From the NCBI GenBank assembly GCA_019116445.1, contig DXBP01000029.1, positions 62,001 through 126,000 of the forward strand: a stretch of DNA of 64,000 bases, in the 5' to 3' direction. Made by a program: the position numbers and the translations under genes. Numbering within the stretch: the first letter of the stretch is position 1; each line of letters begins with the position of its first letter. This document shows positions 47,305-56,471 of the stretch, piece by piece. The DNA is from Candidatus Gemmiger excrementigallinarum. Its GTDB lineage: Bacteria > Bacillota > Clostridia > Oscillospirales > Ruminococcaceae. The notes under the pieces are model-generated. The model worked only from the letters and a program-made list of their open reading frames with translations. It was not told where the DNA came from and ran no database searches.

Positions 47305-48558
47305 ATGTACCAGGACATGATCGACACCATCGGCTTTGTGCAGGCCGCCGACCCCGAGGTAGGCGCCGCCATGCAGCGGGAACTGGACCGTCAGCGGGCC
47401 AACATCGAGCTGATCGCCAGCGAGAACATCGTTTCCCCCGCCGTGATGGCTGCCATGGGCAGCGTTCTCACCAACAAGTACGCCGAAGGCTACCCCGGCC
47501 ACCGGTACTACGGAGGCTGCCAGTTCGTGGACGAAGTGGAGCGCATCGCCATTGACCGCGCCTGCAAGCTGTTCGGCGCCAGGTATGCCAATGTGCAGCC
47601 CCATTCCGGCGCCCAGGCCAACCTGGCCGTCTACTTTGCCCTGCTGGATGTGGGCGACACCGTCATGGGCATGGACCTGTCCCAGGGCGGTCACCTGACC
47701 CACGGCTCCCCCGTGAACATGAGCGGCAAAAACTACCACTTTGTTTCCTACGGTGTGGGCGAGGACGGCCGCATCGACTACGCCGCCCTGGCCAAGCAGG
47801 TGGCCAAAGTCCGGCCCAAGCTGCTGGTGGCCGGTGCCTCGGCCTATCCCCGGGCCATCGACTTTGAAAAACTGGCCGAGATCGCCCACGGTTACGGCGC
47901 CATGCTCATGGTGGATATGGCCCACATCGCCGGTCTGGTGGCGGGCGGCGTACACCAGAACCCCGTGCCCTACGCCGACGTGGTGACCACCACCACCCAC
48001 AAGACGCTGCGCGGTCCCCGGGGCGGCCTGATCCTGACCAACAACGAGTACCTCATCAAGCGCATCAACTCCGCCATCTTCCCCGGCACCCAGGGCGGCC
48101 CGCTGGAGCACGTCATTGCCGCCAAGGCCGTCTGCTTCGGGGAAGCGCTGCAGCCCGCCTTCAAAGAATACGCCCGCAAGATCGTGGAAAACGCCGCGGC
48201 CCTGGCCGACGGCCTGACCGCCCGGGGCGTGAAGCTGGTTTCCGGCGGCACCGACAACCACCTGCTGCTCATCGACCTGACCGACGAGGACTGCACCGGC
48301 AAGGACCTGGAACACAACCTGGACGAGGTGCACATCACCGCCAACAAGAACACCGTGCCCGGTGAGAAACGCAGTCCCTTTGTGACCAGCGGCGTGCGGG
48401 TAGGCACCCCCGCCGTGACCACCCGCGGCATGGGCCCCGCCGAAATGAAGATCATCGCCGACTGCATTGCCGACTGCATCTTTGACTTCGAGGCAAAAAA
48501 AGAGGACATCGCCGCCCGGGTAGCCGAACTTTCCGCCCGGTTCCCCCTGTACGAATGA
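47305..48558 (+). CDS. glyA: Serine hydroxymethyltransferase
   Basis: GlyA interconverts serine and glycine, feeding one-carbon units into folate. The 417-aa PLP enzyme has [39 protein letters not shown] and the PLP lysine in [17 protein letters not shown] (about residue 230). A TATAAT box (47269-47274) lies upstream, so an own promoter is possible. AGGGAGGTAA precedes the ATG. Confidence 0.97.
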   Translation: MYQDMIDTIGFVQAADPEVGAAMQRELDRQRANIELIASENIVSPAVMAAMGSVLTNKYAEGYPGHRYYGGCQFVDEVERIAIDRACKLFGARYANVQPHSGAQANLAVYFALLDVGDTVMGMDLSQGGHLTHGSPVNMSGKNYHFVSYGVGEDGRIDYAALAKQVAKVRPKLLVAGASAYPRAIDFEKLAEIAHGYGAMLMVDMAHIAGLVAGGVHQNPVPYADVVTTTTHKTLRGPRGGLILTNNEYLIKRINSAIFPGTQGGPLEHVIAAKAVCFGEALQPAFKEYARKIVENAAALADGLTARGVKLVSGGTDNHLLLIDLTDEDCTGKDLEHNLDEVHITANKNTVPGEKRSPFVTSGVRVGTPAVTTRGMGPAEMKIIADCIADCIFDFEAKKEDIAARVAELSARFPLYE

Positions 48559-48584
48559 TCCGGATTTTACCAAATGACATCGCT

Positions 48585-48615
48585 GCGTCCACCCGCCCGG
48601 GTGGGCGCTTTTTTG
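48585..48615 (+). terminator. Terminator of glyA
   Basis: GCGTCCACCC / GGGTGGGCGC hairpin followed by TTTTTT. Confidence 0.88.
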
Positions 48616-48639
48616 CGGCCTGCCGGGGGTGGTTTTGGC

Positions 48640-48668
48640 TTGCGTTTTGGGCAAATCTAGGCTATACT
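48640..48668 (+). promoter_or_regulatory. Promoter of the cytidylate kinase-like gene
   Basis: TTGCGT (48640-48645), 17-base spacer, TATACT (48663-48668). Confidence 0.75.
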
Positions 48669-48732
48669 ATAGGCAGGTACGTGTGCATTTTTGTACAAAA
48701 TGCAAGGTTTTTGAATGTGAGGTGTATCAAGT

Positions 48733-49341
48733 ATGGAACCTATGGTCATTACCATCGCCCGTGAGTATGCTTCGGGCGGCAGTGAGATTGCCCAGGCCGT
48801 TGCGGACAAGCTGGGGATCCCCCTGTACAACAAGGAACTCATCACCCGGGCGGCCAAAAAGAGCGGCCTGACCGAGGAGGCCATCACCGCCAGCGAGAAC
48901 CAGCGCAGCGGCAGCCTGATCTACAGCCTGTACATGATGGGCAACACCATGCCCCTGGCCGATCAGGTCTATATTCTGCAGAGCAACGTCATCAAGGAGC
49001 TGGCCGCGGAAGGCTCCTGCGTCATTCTGGGCCGCTGCGGCGACTATGTGCTGCGGGAGCGCCCCAATGTGCTCAGCGTCTTTGTGTACGCCCCGCTGGA
49101 GGAGCGTATTCAGCGGGCCAAGAACCGCCCCGGCGCCAAGGACCTGATGGACCGCCAGTGGGAAGTGCAGCTGGCCAAGCACGACCGCGCCCGCGCCAGC
49201 TACTACAACTATTATACCGAAAACCGCTGGGGCGAGGCCAAGAACTACGACCTGTGCCTGAACGCCGCCCTGGGGCTGGACACCTGCGCCAACCTGATCG
49301 TGGATGCCGCCCGGGGTATGGAGGCTGCGAATAAGGAATGA
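48733..49341 (+). CDS. Cytidylate kinase-like family protein
   Basis: A 202-aa P-loop kinase-like protein: VITIAREYASGGSEIAQAVADKLGIPLYNKELI is the nucleotide-binding start of the AAK6 family, where GREYGSGG replaces the classical Walker A. CVILGRCGDYVLRERPNVLSVFVYAPLEERIQR is the conserved middle, and DYNYYTENRWG-like residues follow. The true substrate of this family is unsettled. It overlaps the next (MATE) gene by ATGA. No ribosome site of the usual strength was seen. Confidence 0.87.
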   Translation: MEPMVITIAREYASGGSEIAQAVADKLGIPLYNKELITRAAKKSGLTEEAITASENQRSGSLIYSLYMMGNTMPLADQVYILQSNVIKELAAEGSCVILGRCGDYVLRERPNVLSVFVYAPLEERIQRAKNRPGAKDLMDRQWEVQLAKHDRARASYYNYYTENRWGEAKNYDLCLNAALGLDTCANLIVDAARGMEAANKE

Positions 49342-50720
49342 GTGCCGACACCCGTTCCGCCAGCCGGATGGGTACGGCCCCCATGGGGCCGCTGCTCTTC
49401 TCGCTGGCGATTCCGATGATGGTATCCATGCTGTTCCAGGCGCTGTACAACGTGGTGGACAGCATCTTCGTTTCCTACATCAACGAAGCAGCCCTCTCCG
49501 CCGTTTCGCTGGCGTTCCCCATCCAGAACCTGATGATCGCCTTCGCGGTGGGTACCGGCGTGGGCGTCAATGCCTATGTATCCAAATCCCTGGGCGAGGG
49601 CAACCGTGCCGAGGCTGACCGCACCGCCGCCAACGGACTGTTTCTGGCCCTGTGCACCTTTGTGGCCTTCTTCGTGTTCGGACTGGTGGGGGTATCGGCC
49701 TTCATGAACTCCCAGACCGAGGACCCGCTGATCCGTCAGTACGGCAACGATTACCTGTCGGTGTGCTGTATTTTCAGCCTGGGATGCATGATTCAGTGCA
49801 TGGCGGAAAAACTGCTCAGTGCCACCGGCCGTTCCAACTACGCCATGATCACCCAGCTGGTGGGCGCCCTTACCAACATCGTCCTGGACCCCATCCTGAT
49901 CTTCGGGCTGTTCGGGTTCCCCCGCATGGAGGCCGCCGGCGCCGCTGCCGCCACCGTGGCCGGGCAGTTCCTGGGCGCCATCACGGGGCTGTACCTCAAC
50001 CTGCGCCACAACCATGACATTCAGTTCCGGCTGCAGGATTTCCGCCCCCAGGGCCGCACCATACGCCGCATCTACCAGGTGGGCATCCCCTCCATCGCCA
50101 TGACCTCGGTGGGCAGCGTGATGACCTTCTGCATGAACCGCATCCTCATCGTCTTCTCCAGCACCGCCGTGGCGGTGTTCGGCGTCTACTTCAAGATGCA
50201 GAGCTTCATCGTCATGCCCCTCATCGGCCTGAACAACGGCATGGTGCCCATCATCGCCTACAACTACGGCGCCCGCAAACCGGAACGCATCGTCAAAGTC
50301 ATCAAGATGTCGGTGACGGCGGCCGTGGCCATCATGCTGCTGGGCTTTGCCGCCGCACAACTGTGGCCCGGGGCCATGCTCAGCATCTTCAACGCCGGCC
50401 CCGATATGCTCGCCCTGGGCGAGGTGGCCCTGCGTATCATCTCGTTCCACTTCATCGTTGCCGGGTTCAACATCGTGGCCTCGGCGGTGTTCCAGGCCCT
50501 GGGCCGCGGCGTGATGGCGCTGCTGGTTTCCCTGGTGCGCCAGCTTTTTGTGCTGGTGCCCGTGGCCTGGCTGCTCAGCCTGAGCGGCAACGTCAACCTG
50601 ATCTGGTGGTCCTTCCCCATTGCGGAAGTGTCCTCCCTGATCCTGTGCAGCCTGTTCCTGACCCATTGCTACCGCACCGTGGTGCGGCCCATGCGGGAAC
50701 CGGCTGCCACCCAATCCTGA
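49338..50720 (+). CDS. MATE-family efflux transporter (copy 2)
   Basis: A 460-aa twelve-helix MATE protein (PMGPLLFSLAIPMMVSMLFQALYNVVDSIFVSYI, FAVGTGVGVNAYVSKSLGEGN, GLFGFPRMEAAGAAAATVAGQ, and in the C-half VGIPSIAMTSVGSVMTFCMNR). It belongs to the DinF/NorM-like Firmicute group, distinct from copy 1 at 22475. The start overlaps the kinase-like gene stop (ATGA), indicating translational coupling. Confidence 0.93.
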   Translation: MSADTRSASRMGTAPMGPLLFSLAIPMMVSMLFQALYNVVDSIFVSYINEAALSAVSLAFPIQNLMIAFAVGTGVGVNAYVSKSLGEGNRAEADRTAANGLFLALCTFVAFFVFGLVGVSAFMNSQTEDPLIRQYGNDYLSVCCIFSLGCMIQCMAEKLLSATGRSNYAMITQLVGALTNIVLDPILIFGLFGFPRMEAAGAAAATVAGQFLGAITGLYLNLRHNHDIQFRLQDFRPQGRTIRRIYQVGIPSIAMTSVGSVMTFCMNRILIVFSSTAVAVFGVYFKMQSFIVMPLIGLNNGMVPIIAYNYGARKPERIVKVIKMSVTAAVAIMLLGFAAAQLWPGAMLSIFNAGPDMLALGEVALRIISFHFIVAGFNIVASAVFQALGRGVMALLVSLVRQLFVLVPVAWLLSLSGNVNLIWWSFPIAEVSSLILCSLFLTHCYRTVVRPMREPAATQS

Positions 50721-50739
50721 CCGGAAGGAGCGCACCTCT

Positions 50740-51429
50740 ATGCTGCGTTACGTCAAAAACGGCATGCTGCTGCTCAGCATCGCCTTCATCGCCCTGGGGC
50801 TTTTGCTGCTTGTGATGCCCCAGACCAGCCTGCTGTGGATCTGCTACGCCTTCGGCGCCGTAGTGCTTATTACCGGCGTGGTCTGCCTGGTGCAGTACGC
50901 CCGCCTGCGCGGCAGCGGTTTCGCCGCCCCCTTCTTTCTGGTGGCCGGCGTCAGCACCGCAGCCCTGGGCATCTTCTCCCTGGCACGGCCCGAAGTGGTC
51001 GCCAGCTTCCTGCCGGTGGTATTCGGGCTGTTCATCCTCATCGACGGATGCAGCCGCATCGGCACCGCCATCGAACTGGCCCGCCGCAAAGCGGACAAGT
51101 GGTGGATGATGCTGCTGTTCAGCGTGCTGTCCGTCGCCCTGGGCATCCTGCTGCTGGTGAACCCTTTCGGGGCCGCCGTCAGCGTTGTGATGCTCTGCGG
51201 CGTGCTGCTCATCATTGAGGGCGTCGTCAACCTGAGCTGTGTGGTCTACACCGCCATGGAACTGCGCACCCTGGACCGCATGGCCGACGCCGCCGTGACC
51301 GCCACCCTGAGCGCCCTGGGCGACGCCCTGGACGAGGAGGAGGCCGCGGCCCTGAACGCCGACCACGAGGGCGTTGTTTACAACGCCGAGAGCACCGAGG
51401 TGCCCGACGATTCCCATCAACCCCAGTGA
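50740..51429 (+). CDS. DUF308 (HdeD-like) membrane protein
   Basis: A 229-aa protein with six helices in pairs (GMLLLSIAFIALGLLLLVMP, LLWICYAFGAVVLITGVVCLVQY, FFLVAGVSTAALGIFSLARPEVV, LPVVFGLFILIDGCSRIGTAIEL, MLLFSVLSVALGILLLVNPF, VVMLCGVLLIIEGVVNLSC). The G(I/L)LLLxxP and GxxxxxxG repeats are typical of DUF308/HdeD. The C-terminal 45 residues are acidic and Ala-rich. HdeD acts in acid resistance in E. coli, but no such role is shown here. GGAAGGAG precedes the ATG. Confidence 0.85.
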   Translation: MLRYVKNGMLLLSIAFIALGLLLLVMPQTSLLWICYAFGAVVLITGVVCLVQYARLRGSGFAAPFFLVAGVSTAALGIFSLARPEVVASFLPVVFGLFILIDGCSRIGTAIELARRKADKWWMMLLFSVLSVALGILLLVNPFGAAVSVVMLCGVLLIIEGVVNLSCVVYTAMELRTLDRMADAAVTATLSALGDALDEEEAAALNADHEGVVYNAESTEVPDDSHQPQ

Positions 51430-51466
51430 CCCACCCCCATCATTTTAGTAAGGAGACCCCTGACCC

Positions 51467-52870
51467 ATGTATGACCTGATTATCGTAGGCGCCGGCCCGG
51501 CCGGCATCTTCACCGCCCTGGAACTGCTGCGCAAAAGCGACAAGTCCCACAAGATCCTGCTGGTGGAAAAGGGCAAGCCGGTGGAAAAACGCCACTGCCC
51601 CAAAGACAAGACCGGCGTCTGCGTCAACTGCAAGCCGACCTGTGCCATCACCACCGGATTTTCCGGCGCGGGCGCTTTTTCCGACGGCAAACTGTCCCTG
51701 AGCTACCAGGTGGGCGGCGAGCTGCCCGACCTCATCGGCGAGGATTTTGCCCAGGAACTCATCGACTACACCGACAAGATCTATCTGGAATTCGGTGCCG
51801 ACCCCAAGGTGGAGGGCATCTATGAAGGCCAGGAGATCAAGGATATCCGCAAGCGTGCCATCCAGGCGGGCCTGCAGCTGGTGGATTGCCCCATCCGCCA
51901 CCTGGGCACCGAGAAAGCCCAGCAGCTCTACCTGAACATCCAGAATCACCTGCTGGAAGCCGGTGTGGAAATGCTGTTTGAAACCGAGTGCGAGAACATC
52001 ATCCTGGAAGGCTCCGTCTGCAAGGGTGTGCGCCTGCGGGAGAAGAACGGCACCCGGGAGGTATTCGGCAAGCAGGTGGTCATTGCCACCGGCCGCCGCG
52101 GCGCCGACTGGCTGGAAAAGATCTGTGCCGAACACAACATCGCTCACAAACCCGGCACCGTGGACATCGGCGTGCGGGTGGAGTGCCGCAACGAAGTCAT
52201 GGAAACCATCAACAAGGTGCTCTATGAAGGCAAACTCATCGGCTACCCGGCGCCCTGGCGCAACAAGGTGCGCACCTTCTGCCAGAATCCCGGCGGCTTT
52301 GTGGCCCAGGAAAACTACGACAACGACCTGGCGGTGGTCAACGGCCACAGCTTCAAGGAGAAAAAGAGCAACAACACCAACCTGGCCATTCTGGTCAGCC
52401 ACAACTTCACCGAGCCCTTCAACCAGCCCATCGCCTACGCCCAGAAGGTGGGCGAGCTGACCAATATGCTGGGCGCGGGGCACATTCTGGTGCAGCGCTA
52501 CGGCGATATCCTGGACGGCAAGCGCACCTGGGCCAAGGAACTGGCCCGGGCCAACGTGCGCCCCACGCTGAAGGACGCCGTGGCCGGTGACATCACCGCT
52601 GCCATGCCCTACCGCGCCATGGTGAACATCATCGAATTCATCAAGATGGTGGACCAGGTGGTGCCGGGCTTTGCCAGCTCCGAAACGCTGCTCTACAGCC
52701 CCGAGCTGAAGTTCTACTCCAACAAGGTCAAGATGGACACCGACCTGGAAACCAACATCGAGGGCCTGCACTGCCTGGGCGATTCCTCCGGCTGGACCCG
52801 CGGCCTGATGATGGCCTCGGTCATGGGCGTGCTCATGGGCCGCAAACTGCTGGAAAAGCACGGCTTCTGA
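51467..52870 (+). CDS. FAD-dependent oxidoreductase (dehydrogenase)
   Basis: A 467-aa flavoprotein: MYDLIIVGAGPAGIFTALELL is the FAD dinucleotide-binding fold, followed by CPKDKTGVCVNCKPTCAITTGFSGAGAFSDGKL with a four-cysteine cluster, VVIATGRRGADWL, and GLHCLGDSSGWTRGLMMASVMGVLMGRKL at the C-terminus. This matches the widespread uncharacterised FAD-dependent protein family (YtfP/HI0933-like relatives). The Cys-rich segment suggests a redox or metal site. AAGGAGA precedes the ATG. Confidence 0.88.
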   Translation: MYDLIIVGAGPAGIFTALELLRKSDKSHKILLVEKGKPVEKRHCPKDKTGVCVNCKPTCAITTGFSGAGAFSDGKLSLSYQVGGELPDLIGEDFAQELIDYTDKIYLEFGADPKVEGIYEGQEIKDIRKRAIQAGLQLVDCPIRHLGTEKAQQLYLNIQNHLLEAGVEMLFETECENIILEGSVCKGVRLREKNGTREVFGKQVVIATGRRGADWLEKICAEHNIAHKPGTVDIGVRVECRNEVMETINKVLYEGKLIGYPAPWRNKVRTFCQNPGGFVAQENYDNDLAVVNGHSFKEKKSNNTNLAILVSHNFTEPFNQPIAYAQKVGELTNMLGAGHILVQRYGDILDGKRTWAKELARANVRPTLKDAVAGDITAAMPYRAMVNIIEFIKMVDQVVPGFASSETLLYSPELKFYSNKVKMDTDLETNIEGLHCLGDSSGWTRGLMMASVMGVLMGRKLLEKHGF

Positions 52871-52898
52871 GCCGGACTCCTTTACCGCAAACCATAAA

Positions 52899-52945
52899 AC
52901 CAGCGGACCCCCGCCGAAAGGCGGAGGTCCGCTGGTTTGCTTTAT
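52899..52945. terminator. Bidirectional terminator
   Basis: ACCAGCGGACC / GGTCCGCTGGT stem with CCGCC/GGCGG on top, then TTTGCTTTAT, between converging genes. Confidence 0.88.
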
Positions 52946-52955
52946 AGGGACCGGT

Positions 52956-53825
52956 TCATTGGTCGGTGGAAGCCAGCCAGGTCCCCACCGCCATAAGCAG
53001 CAGTGCCGCCCAGAAATAGGGCTGCGGCCGCTGGCGGAAGAGCACCAGGGAAAGCCCCGCCCCCAGGAAGGGGGCCAGCGCATAGTAGGCGCTGGTCTTG
53101 GCGGCGCCCAGGCCCCGCTGGGCGTAGATGTAAAAACGGATGCTGAGCCCGTAAGCCACAAACCCCAGCGCCAGTGCCCCCAAGGCATAGCCCGGGGCGG
53201 GCAGCCGCTCCCCCAGCATCAGGGCAATGACCAGCGACCCGGCACCGGAACCAAATCCCTTGACGACGACGATCTGCAGGGGGTCTTTGTCCGCGATGCT
53301 GCGGGTACAGTTATTTTCCAGGCCCCAGCAGGTGCAGGCCAGCAGCACGAACACCGAACCCAGCGAAAAGGAAAAACTGCTGCTGTCCTCCACCGAGAGC
53401 AGGATGCTGGAAACCGTCACAAAGACAATGGCCGCCCACAGCCGCCGGGAAATGCGCTCCCCGAACAGCCCCAGGGCGATGAGGGCCGTAGCCACGATCT
53501 CGAAGTTATTGAGCAGCGAAACATTGGCCGCCGTGGTGCGCGTCAGCCCGATCATAAGAAAGATAGGCGCCGCGATGTCCAGTACCACCATACCCACAGT
53601 GTAGGGCAGGTCGGCCCGGGCCAGGGGCGCTTCCCGGGGGACCCGGCCCACAGCACGCTGCCCTGCCCGCACCAGCGCCATACCGCCGCCCGCCCCCAGG
53701 TAGAGCAGCGCCGCCATCATGGTGGGCGGTACTTCGGCCAGCAGCCATTTGGACAGCGGCGCGTTCAGCGCATAGAACGCAGCCGCCAGAATGGCGGAAA
53801 AAATATAGGTTCGGGGCGTTGCCAT
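52956..53825 (-). CDS. EamA/DMT-family transporter
   Basis: A 289-aa ten-helix protein of the drug/metabolite transporter superfamily, with two EamA halves (SAILAAAFYALNAPLSKWLLAEVPP, GLTRTTAANVSLLNNFEIVATALIALGLFGERISRR; VFVLLACTCWGLENNCTRSI, AQRGLGAAKTSAYYALAPFLGAGLSLVLFRQ). It probably exports amino acids or small metabolites; the substrate is unknown. A promoter (TTGCTT-17-TATAGT, 53873-53901) lies upstream. Confidence 0.9.
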   Translation of the reverse strand: MATPRTYIFSAILAAAFYALNAPLSKWLLAEVPPTMMAALLYLGAGGGMALVRAGQRAVGRVPREAPLARADLPYTVGMVVLDIAAPIFLMIGLTRTTAANVSLLNNFEIVATALIALGLFGERISRRLWAAIVFVTVSSILLSVEDSSSFSFSLGSVFVLLACTCWGLENNCTRSIADKDPLQIVVVKGFGSGAGSLVIALMLGERLPAPGYALGALALGFVAYGLSIRFYIYAQRGLGAAKTSAYYALAPFLGAGLSLVLFRQRPQPYFWAALLLMAVGTWLASTDQ

Positions 53826-53872
53826 AGCGAGTCGGGTTCCTTTCCGGCCGGAAGTTTCCGGGCATTTCTTCT

Positions 53873-53942
53873 ACTATAACCTGTTGCCGCAGAAAAAGCA
53901 ACGCGCCTCCTTCTTGCCAGCACGGACACGGCATGGTATGAT
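53873..53942. promoter_or_regulatory. Divergent promoters of the DMT transporter and the Gfo/Idh oxidoreductase
   Basis: Minus strand: TTGCTT (53896-53901), 17 bases, TATAGT (53873-53878). Plus strand: TTGCCA (53914-53919), 17 bases, TATGAT (53937-53942). Confidence 0.65.
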
Positions 53943-54000
53943 GGAACCATCCCGGCAGCAACCGACCCGCCGGAGCTTACAAGCCAAGGAGGTATTCCCC

Positions 54001-54996
54001 ATGAAACTGGGTATTCTGGGTGCCGGTGCCATCGCCCGCGTGATGGCCGACACCATCCGCCGCCTGCGGGCGTCCGGCAACAACGAGGTGGAACTGTACG
54101 CCGTGGCGGCCCGGGATCTGGCCCGGGCGCAGGCCTTTGCCGAGGCGGAACAGGTCACCCGCGCCTACGGCAGCTATGAGGAAATGCTGCGCGACCCGGC
54201 GCTGGATTTTGTCTACATCGCCACGCCCCACTCCTTCCATTACCAGTATATCAAGCTGTGCGCCGACCACGGCAAGCATATCCTGTGTGAAAAGCCGTTC
54301 ACGGTGAACGCCCGCCAGGCCGACGACGCCTTCCGCTATGCCCGGGCCAAAGGCGTGCTGGTGACCGAAGCCATCTGGACCCGGTACCAGCCCATGCGGC
54401 GGATGATCGCCGACGTGCTGAACAGCGGCATCATCGGCGAGCCGAAGCTGATGACCGCCAACCTGGGCTACTCCATGCTGAACAAGCCGCGCATCGTGGC
54501 GCCGGAACTGGCCGGCGGCGCGCTGCTGGATGTGGGCATCTATGCCCTGAACTTTGCCGAGATGTTCTTCGGCCACCCCGACAGCGTCCAGGGGCTGTGC
54601 ACCAAGCACACCACCGGCGTGGACCTGACCGACAGCATCACCCTGACCTGGCAGGACGGACGTGCCGCCCACCTGACGGCTGCCGCCAACGCCCACACCG
54701 ACCGCTACGGCGCCATCTACGGTGACAAGGGCTACCTGATGGTGACCAACATCAACAACCCCCAGCAGGTGAAGGTCTTCGACGGCGAGCACCGGGTACT
54801 GCAGGAGGTGGACTGCCCGCCCCAGCTGACCGGCTACGAGTACGAAGTGCTGGAAACCGCCGACTGCATCCGCAAAGGGCTGCTGGAATGTCCCTCCATG
54901 CCCCACCGCGATACCATCCGTATGCTGGAACTGATGGACCATCTGCGCGCCCAGATGGGCATCCGCTACCCCTGCGAAGGCGTTGACGAATTGTGA
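54001..54996 (+). CDS. Gfo/Idh/MocA-family oxidoreductase
   Basis: A 331-aa NAD(P)-dependent dehydrogenase starting at the ATG at 54001 (AAGGAGG upstream). The Rossmann start MKLGILGAGAIARVMADTI, the DFVYIATPHSFHYQYIKLC strand, and the family motif EKPFTVNARQA (Lys-Pro of the catalytic site) are present; the C-terminal domain has GGALLDVGIYALNFAEMFFG. Such enzymes oxidise or reduce sugars, inositols or dihydrodiols. The substrate cannot be told from sequence. Confidence 0.93.
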   Translation: MKLGILGAGAIARVMADTIRRLRASGNNEVELYAVAARDLARAQAFAEAEQVTRAYGSYEEMLRDPALDFVYIATPHSFHYQYIKLCADHGKHILCEKPFTVNARQADDAFRYARAKGVLVTEAIWTRYQPMRRMIADVLNSGIIGEPKLMTANLGYSMLNKPRIVAPELAGGALLDVGIYALNFAEMFFGHPDSVQGLCTKHTTGVDLTDSITLTWQDGRAAHLTAAANAHTDRYGAIYGDKGYLMVTNINNPQQVKVFDGEHRVLQEVDCPPQLTGYEYEVLETADCIRKGLLECPSMPHRDTIRMLELMDHLRAQMGIRYPCEGVDEL

Positions 54997-55004
54997 TTGA
55001 ACCG

Positions 55005-55034
55005 CTGCCGGCCCTGACGGGCCGGCAGTTTCTG
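55005..55034 (+). terminator. Terminator of the Gfo/Idh gene
   Basis: CTGCCGGCCC / GGGCCGGCAG with a 4-base loop, then TTTCTG. Confidence 0.75.
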
Positions 55035-55046
55035 TTGGGTTGCTTC

Positions 55047-55075
55047 TTGCACAATCTCACGGCAGGCAGTATAAT
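55047..55075 (+). promoter_or_regulatory. Sigma-A promoter of icd
   Basis: TTGCAC (55047-55052), 17-base spacer, TATAAT (55070-55075), followed by a leader of about 105 bases. Confidence 0.85.
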
Positions 55076-55187
55076 ACTTAGTATATTTAAAAAAACTTGC
55101 CCCCTGCCTGCGGGCGAGGGCAGCCCTGTACGAACCACACCCGGGGCCTGCGGCCCTGCCATTCTGACAGAAACGAGGTAAGTACCC

Positions 55188-56402
55188 ATGGAAAAGATCA
55201 AGATGACCACGCCGCTGGTGGAGATGGACGGCGACGAGATGACCCGCATCCTGTGGCAGCAGATCAAGGATGAAGTCATTCTGCCCTACGTGGACCTGAA
55301 AACCGAGTACTATGATCTGGGGCTTGTCCACCGGGAAAAGACCCAGGACCAGGTCACCGTGGATGCCGCCAACGCCAACAAAAAGTACGGCGTGGCCGTG
55401 AAGTGCGCCACCATCACCCCCAACGCCCAGCGGGTGAAGGAGTACAACCTCTCCCAGATGTGGAAGAGCCCCAACGGCACCATCCGCGCCATCCTGGACG
55501 GCACGGTGTTCCGCGCGCCCATCATGGTCAAGGGCATCTCCCCCGTGGTGCGCACCTGGCAGAAGCCCATCACCATCGCCCGCCACGCTTTCGGTGACGT
55601 CTACCGCGCCACCGAGTACCGGGTCCCCGGCCCCGGCAAGGCAGAACTGCTCTTCACCGGTGCCGACGGCACCACTTTCCGGCAGACCATCAACGACTTT
55701 GACGGCGCCGGCGTGATCCAGGGCCAGTTCAACAAGGACAGCTCCATCTCCAGCTTTGCCCGTTCCTGCTTCCAGTTCGCCGTGGACACCAAGCAGGATC
55801 TGTGGTTCTCCACCAAGGACACCATCTCCAAGCAGTACGACCACACCTTCAAGGATATTTTCCAGGAAATCTACGACGCCGAGTTCAAGGACCAGTTCGA
55901 AGCCCTGGGCATTGAGTACTTCTACACCCTCATTGACGACGCCGTAGCCCGGGTCATCCGCTCCAAGGGCGGCTTCATCTGGGCCTGCAAGAACTATGAC
56001 GGCGACGTGATGAGCGATATGGTTTCCACGGCCTTCGGCTCCCTGGCCATGATGACCTCGGTGCTGGTTTCCCCCGACGGCAACTACGAGTACGAGGCCG
56101 CCCACGGCACCGTGACCCGCCACTACTACAAGTACCTCAAGGGCGAGGAAACTTCCACCAACCCGGTGGCCACCCTGTTTGCCTGGACCGGCGCCCTGCG
56201 CAAGCGCGGCGAACTGGACGGCATCGACGGCCTGGTCCGTTTTGCCGACGCCCTGGAAAAGGCCACCATCGACACCATCGAATCCGGCGTGATGACCGGC
56301 GACCTCTGCGCCATGTGGGAGGGCGAAGCCCCTGCCCGCAAGGTAACTTCCCTGCAGTTCCTGCAGGAGATCCGCCGCCATCTGGACGAAGCCCTGGCCT
56401 GA
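55188..56402 (+). CDS. icd: NADP-dependent isocitrate dehydrogenase
   Basis: Oxidises isocitrate to 2-oxoglutarate. The 404-aa protein is of the eukaryote-like subfamily: [22 protein letters not shown], the isocitrate loop [41 protein letters not shown] and the NADP site [30 protein letters not shown]. It starts at the ATG at 55188 after ACGAGGTAAG. With gltA and acn it makes the oxidative branch of the TCA cycle, used in anaerobes mainly for glutamate. Confidence 0.97.
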   Translation: MEKIKMTTPLVEMDGDEMTRILWQQIKDEVILPYVDLKTEYYDLGLVHREKTQDQVTVDAANANKKYGVAVKCATITPNAQRVKEYNLSQMWKSPNGTIRAILDGTVFRAPIMVKGISPVVRTWQKPITIARHAFGDVYRATEYRVPGPGKAELLFTGADGTTFRQTINDFDGAGVIQGQFNKDSSISSFARSCFQFAVDTKQDLWFSTKDTISKQYDHTFKDIFQEIYDAEFKDQFEALGIEYFYTLIDDAVARVIRSKGGFIWACKNYDGDVMSDMVSTAFGSLAMMTSVLVSPDGNYEYEAAHGTVTRHYYKYLKGEETSTNPVATLFAWTGALRKRGELDGIDGLVRFADALEKATIDTIESGVMTGDLCAMWEGEAPARKVTSLQFLQEIRRHLDEALA

Positions 56403-56422
56403 TTTTTGCCTTACAAACCAAT

Positions 56423-56466
56423 CAGCCGTGCCCCGCGGAAAGCGGGGCACGGCTGGTTTTCTTTTT
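56423..56466. terminator. Bidirectional terminator between icd and the pel-like operon
   Basis: CAGCCGTGCCCCGC / GCGGGGCACGGCTG with TTTTCTTTTTG on the plus side; it can also end the converging minus-strand operon. Confidence 0.92.
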
Positions 56467-56471
56467 GCGCC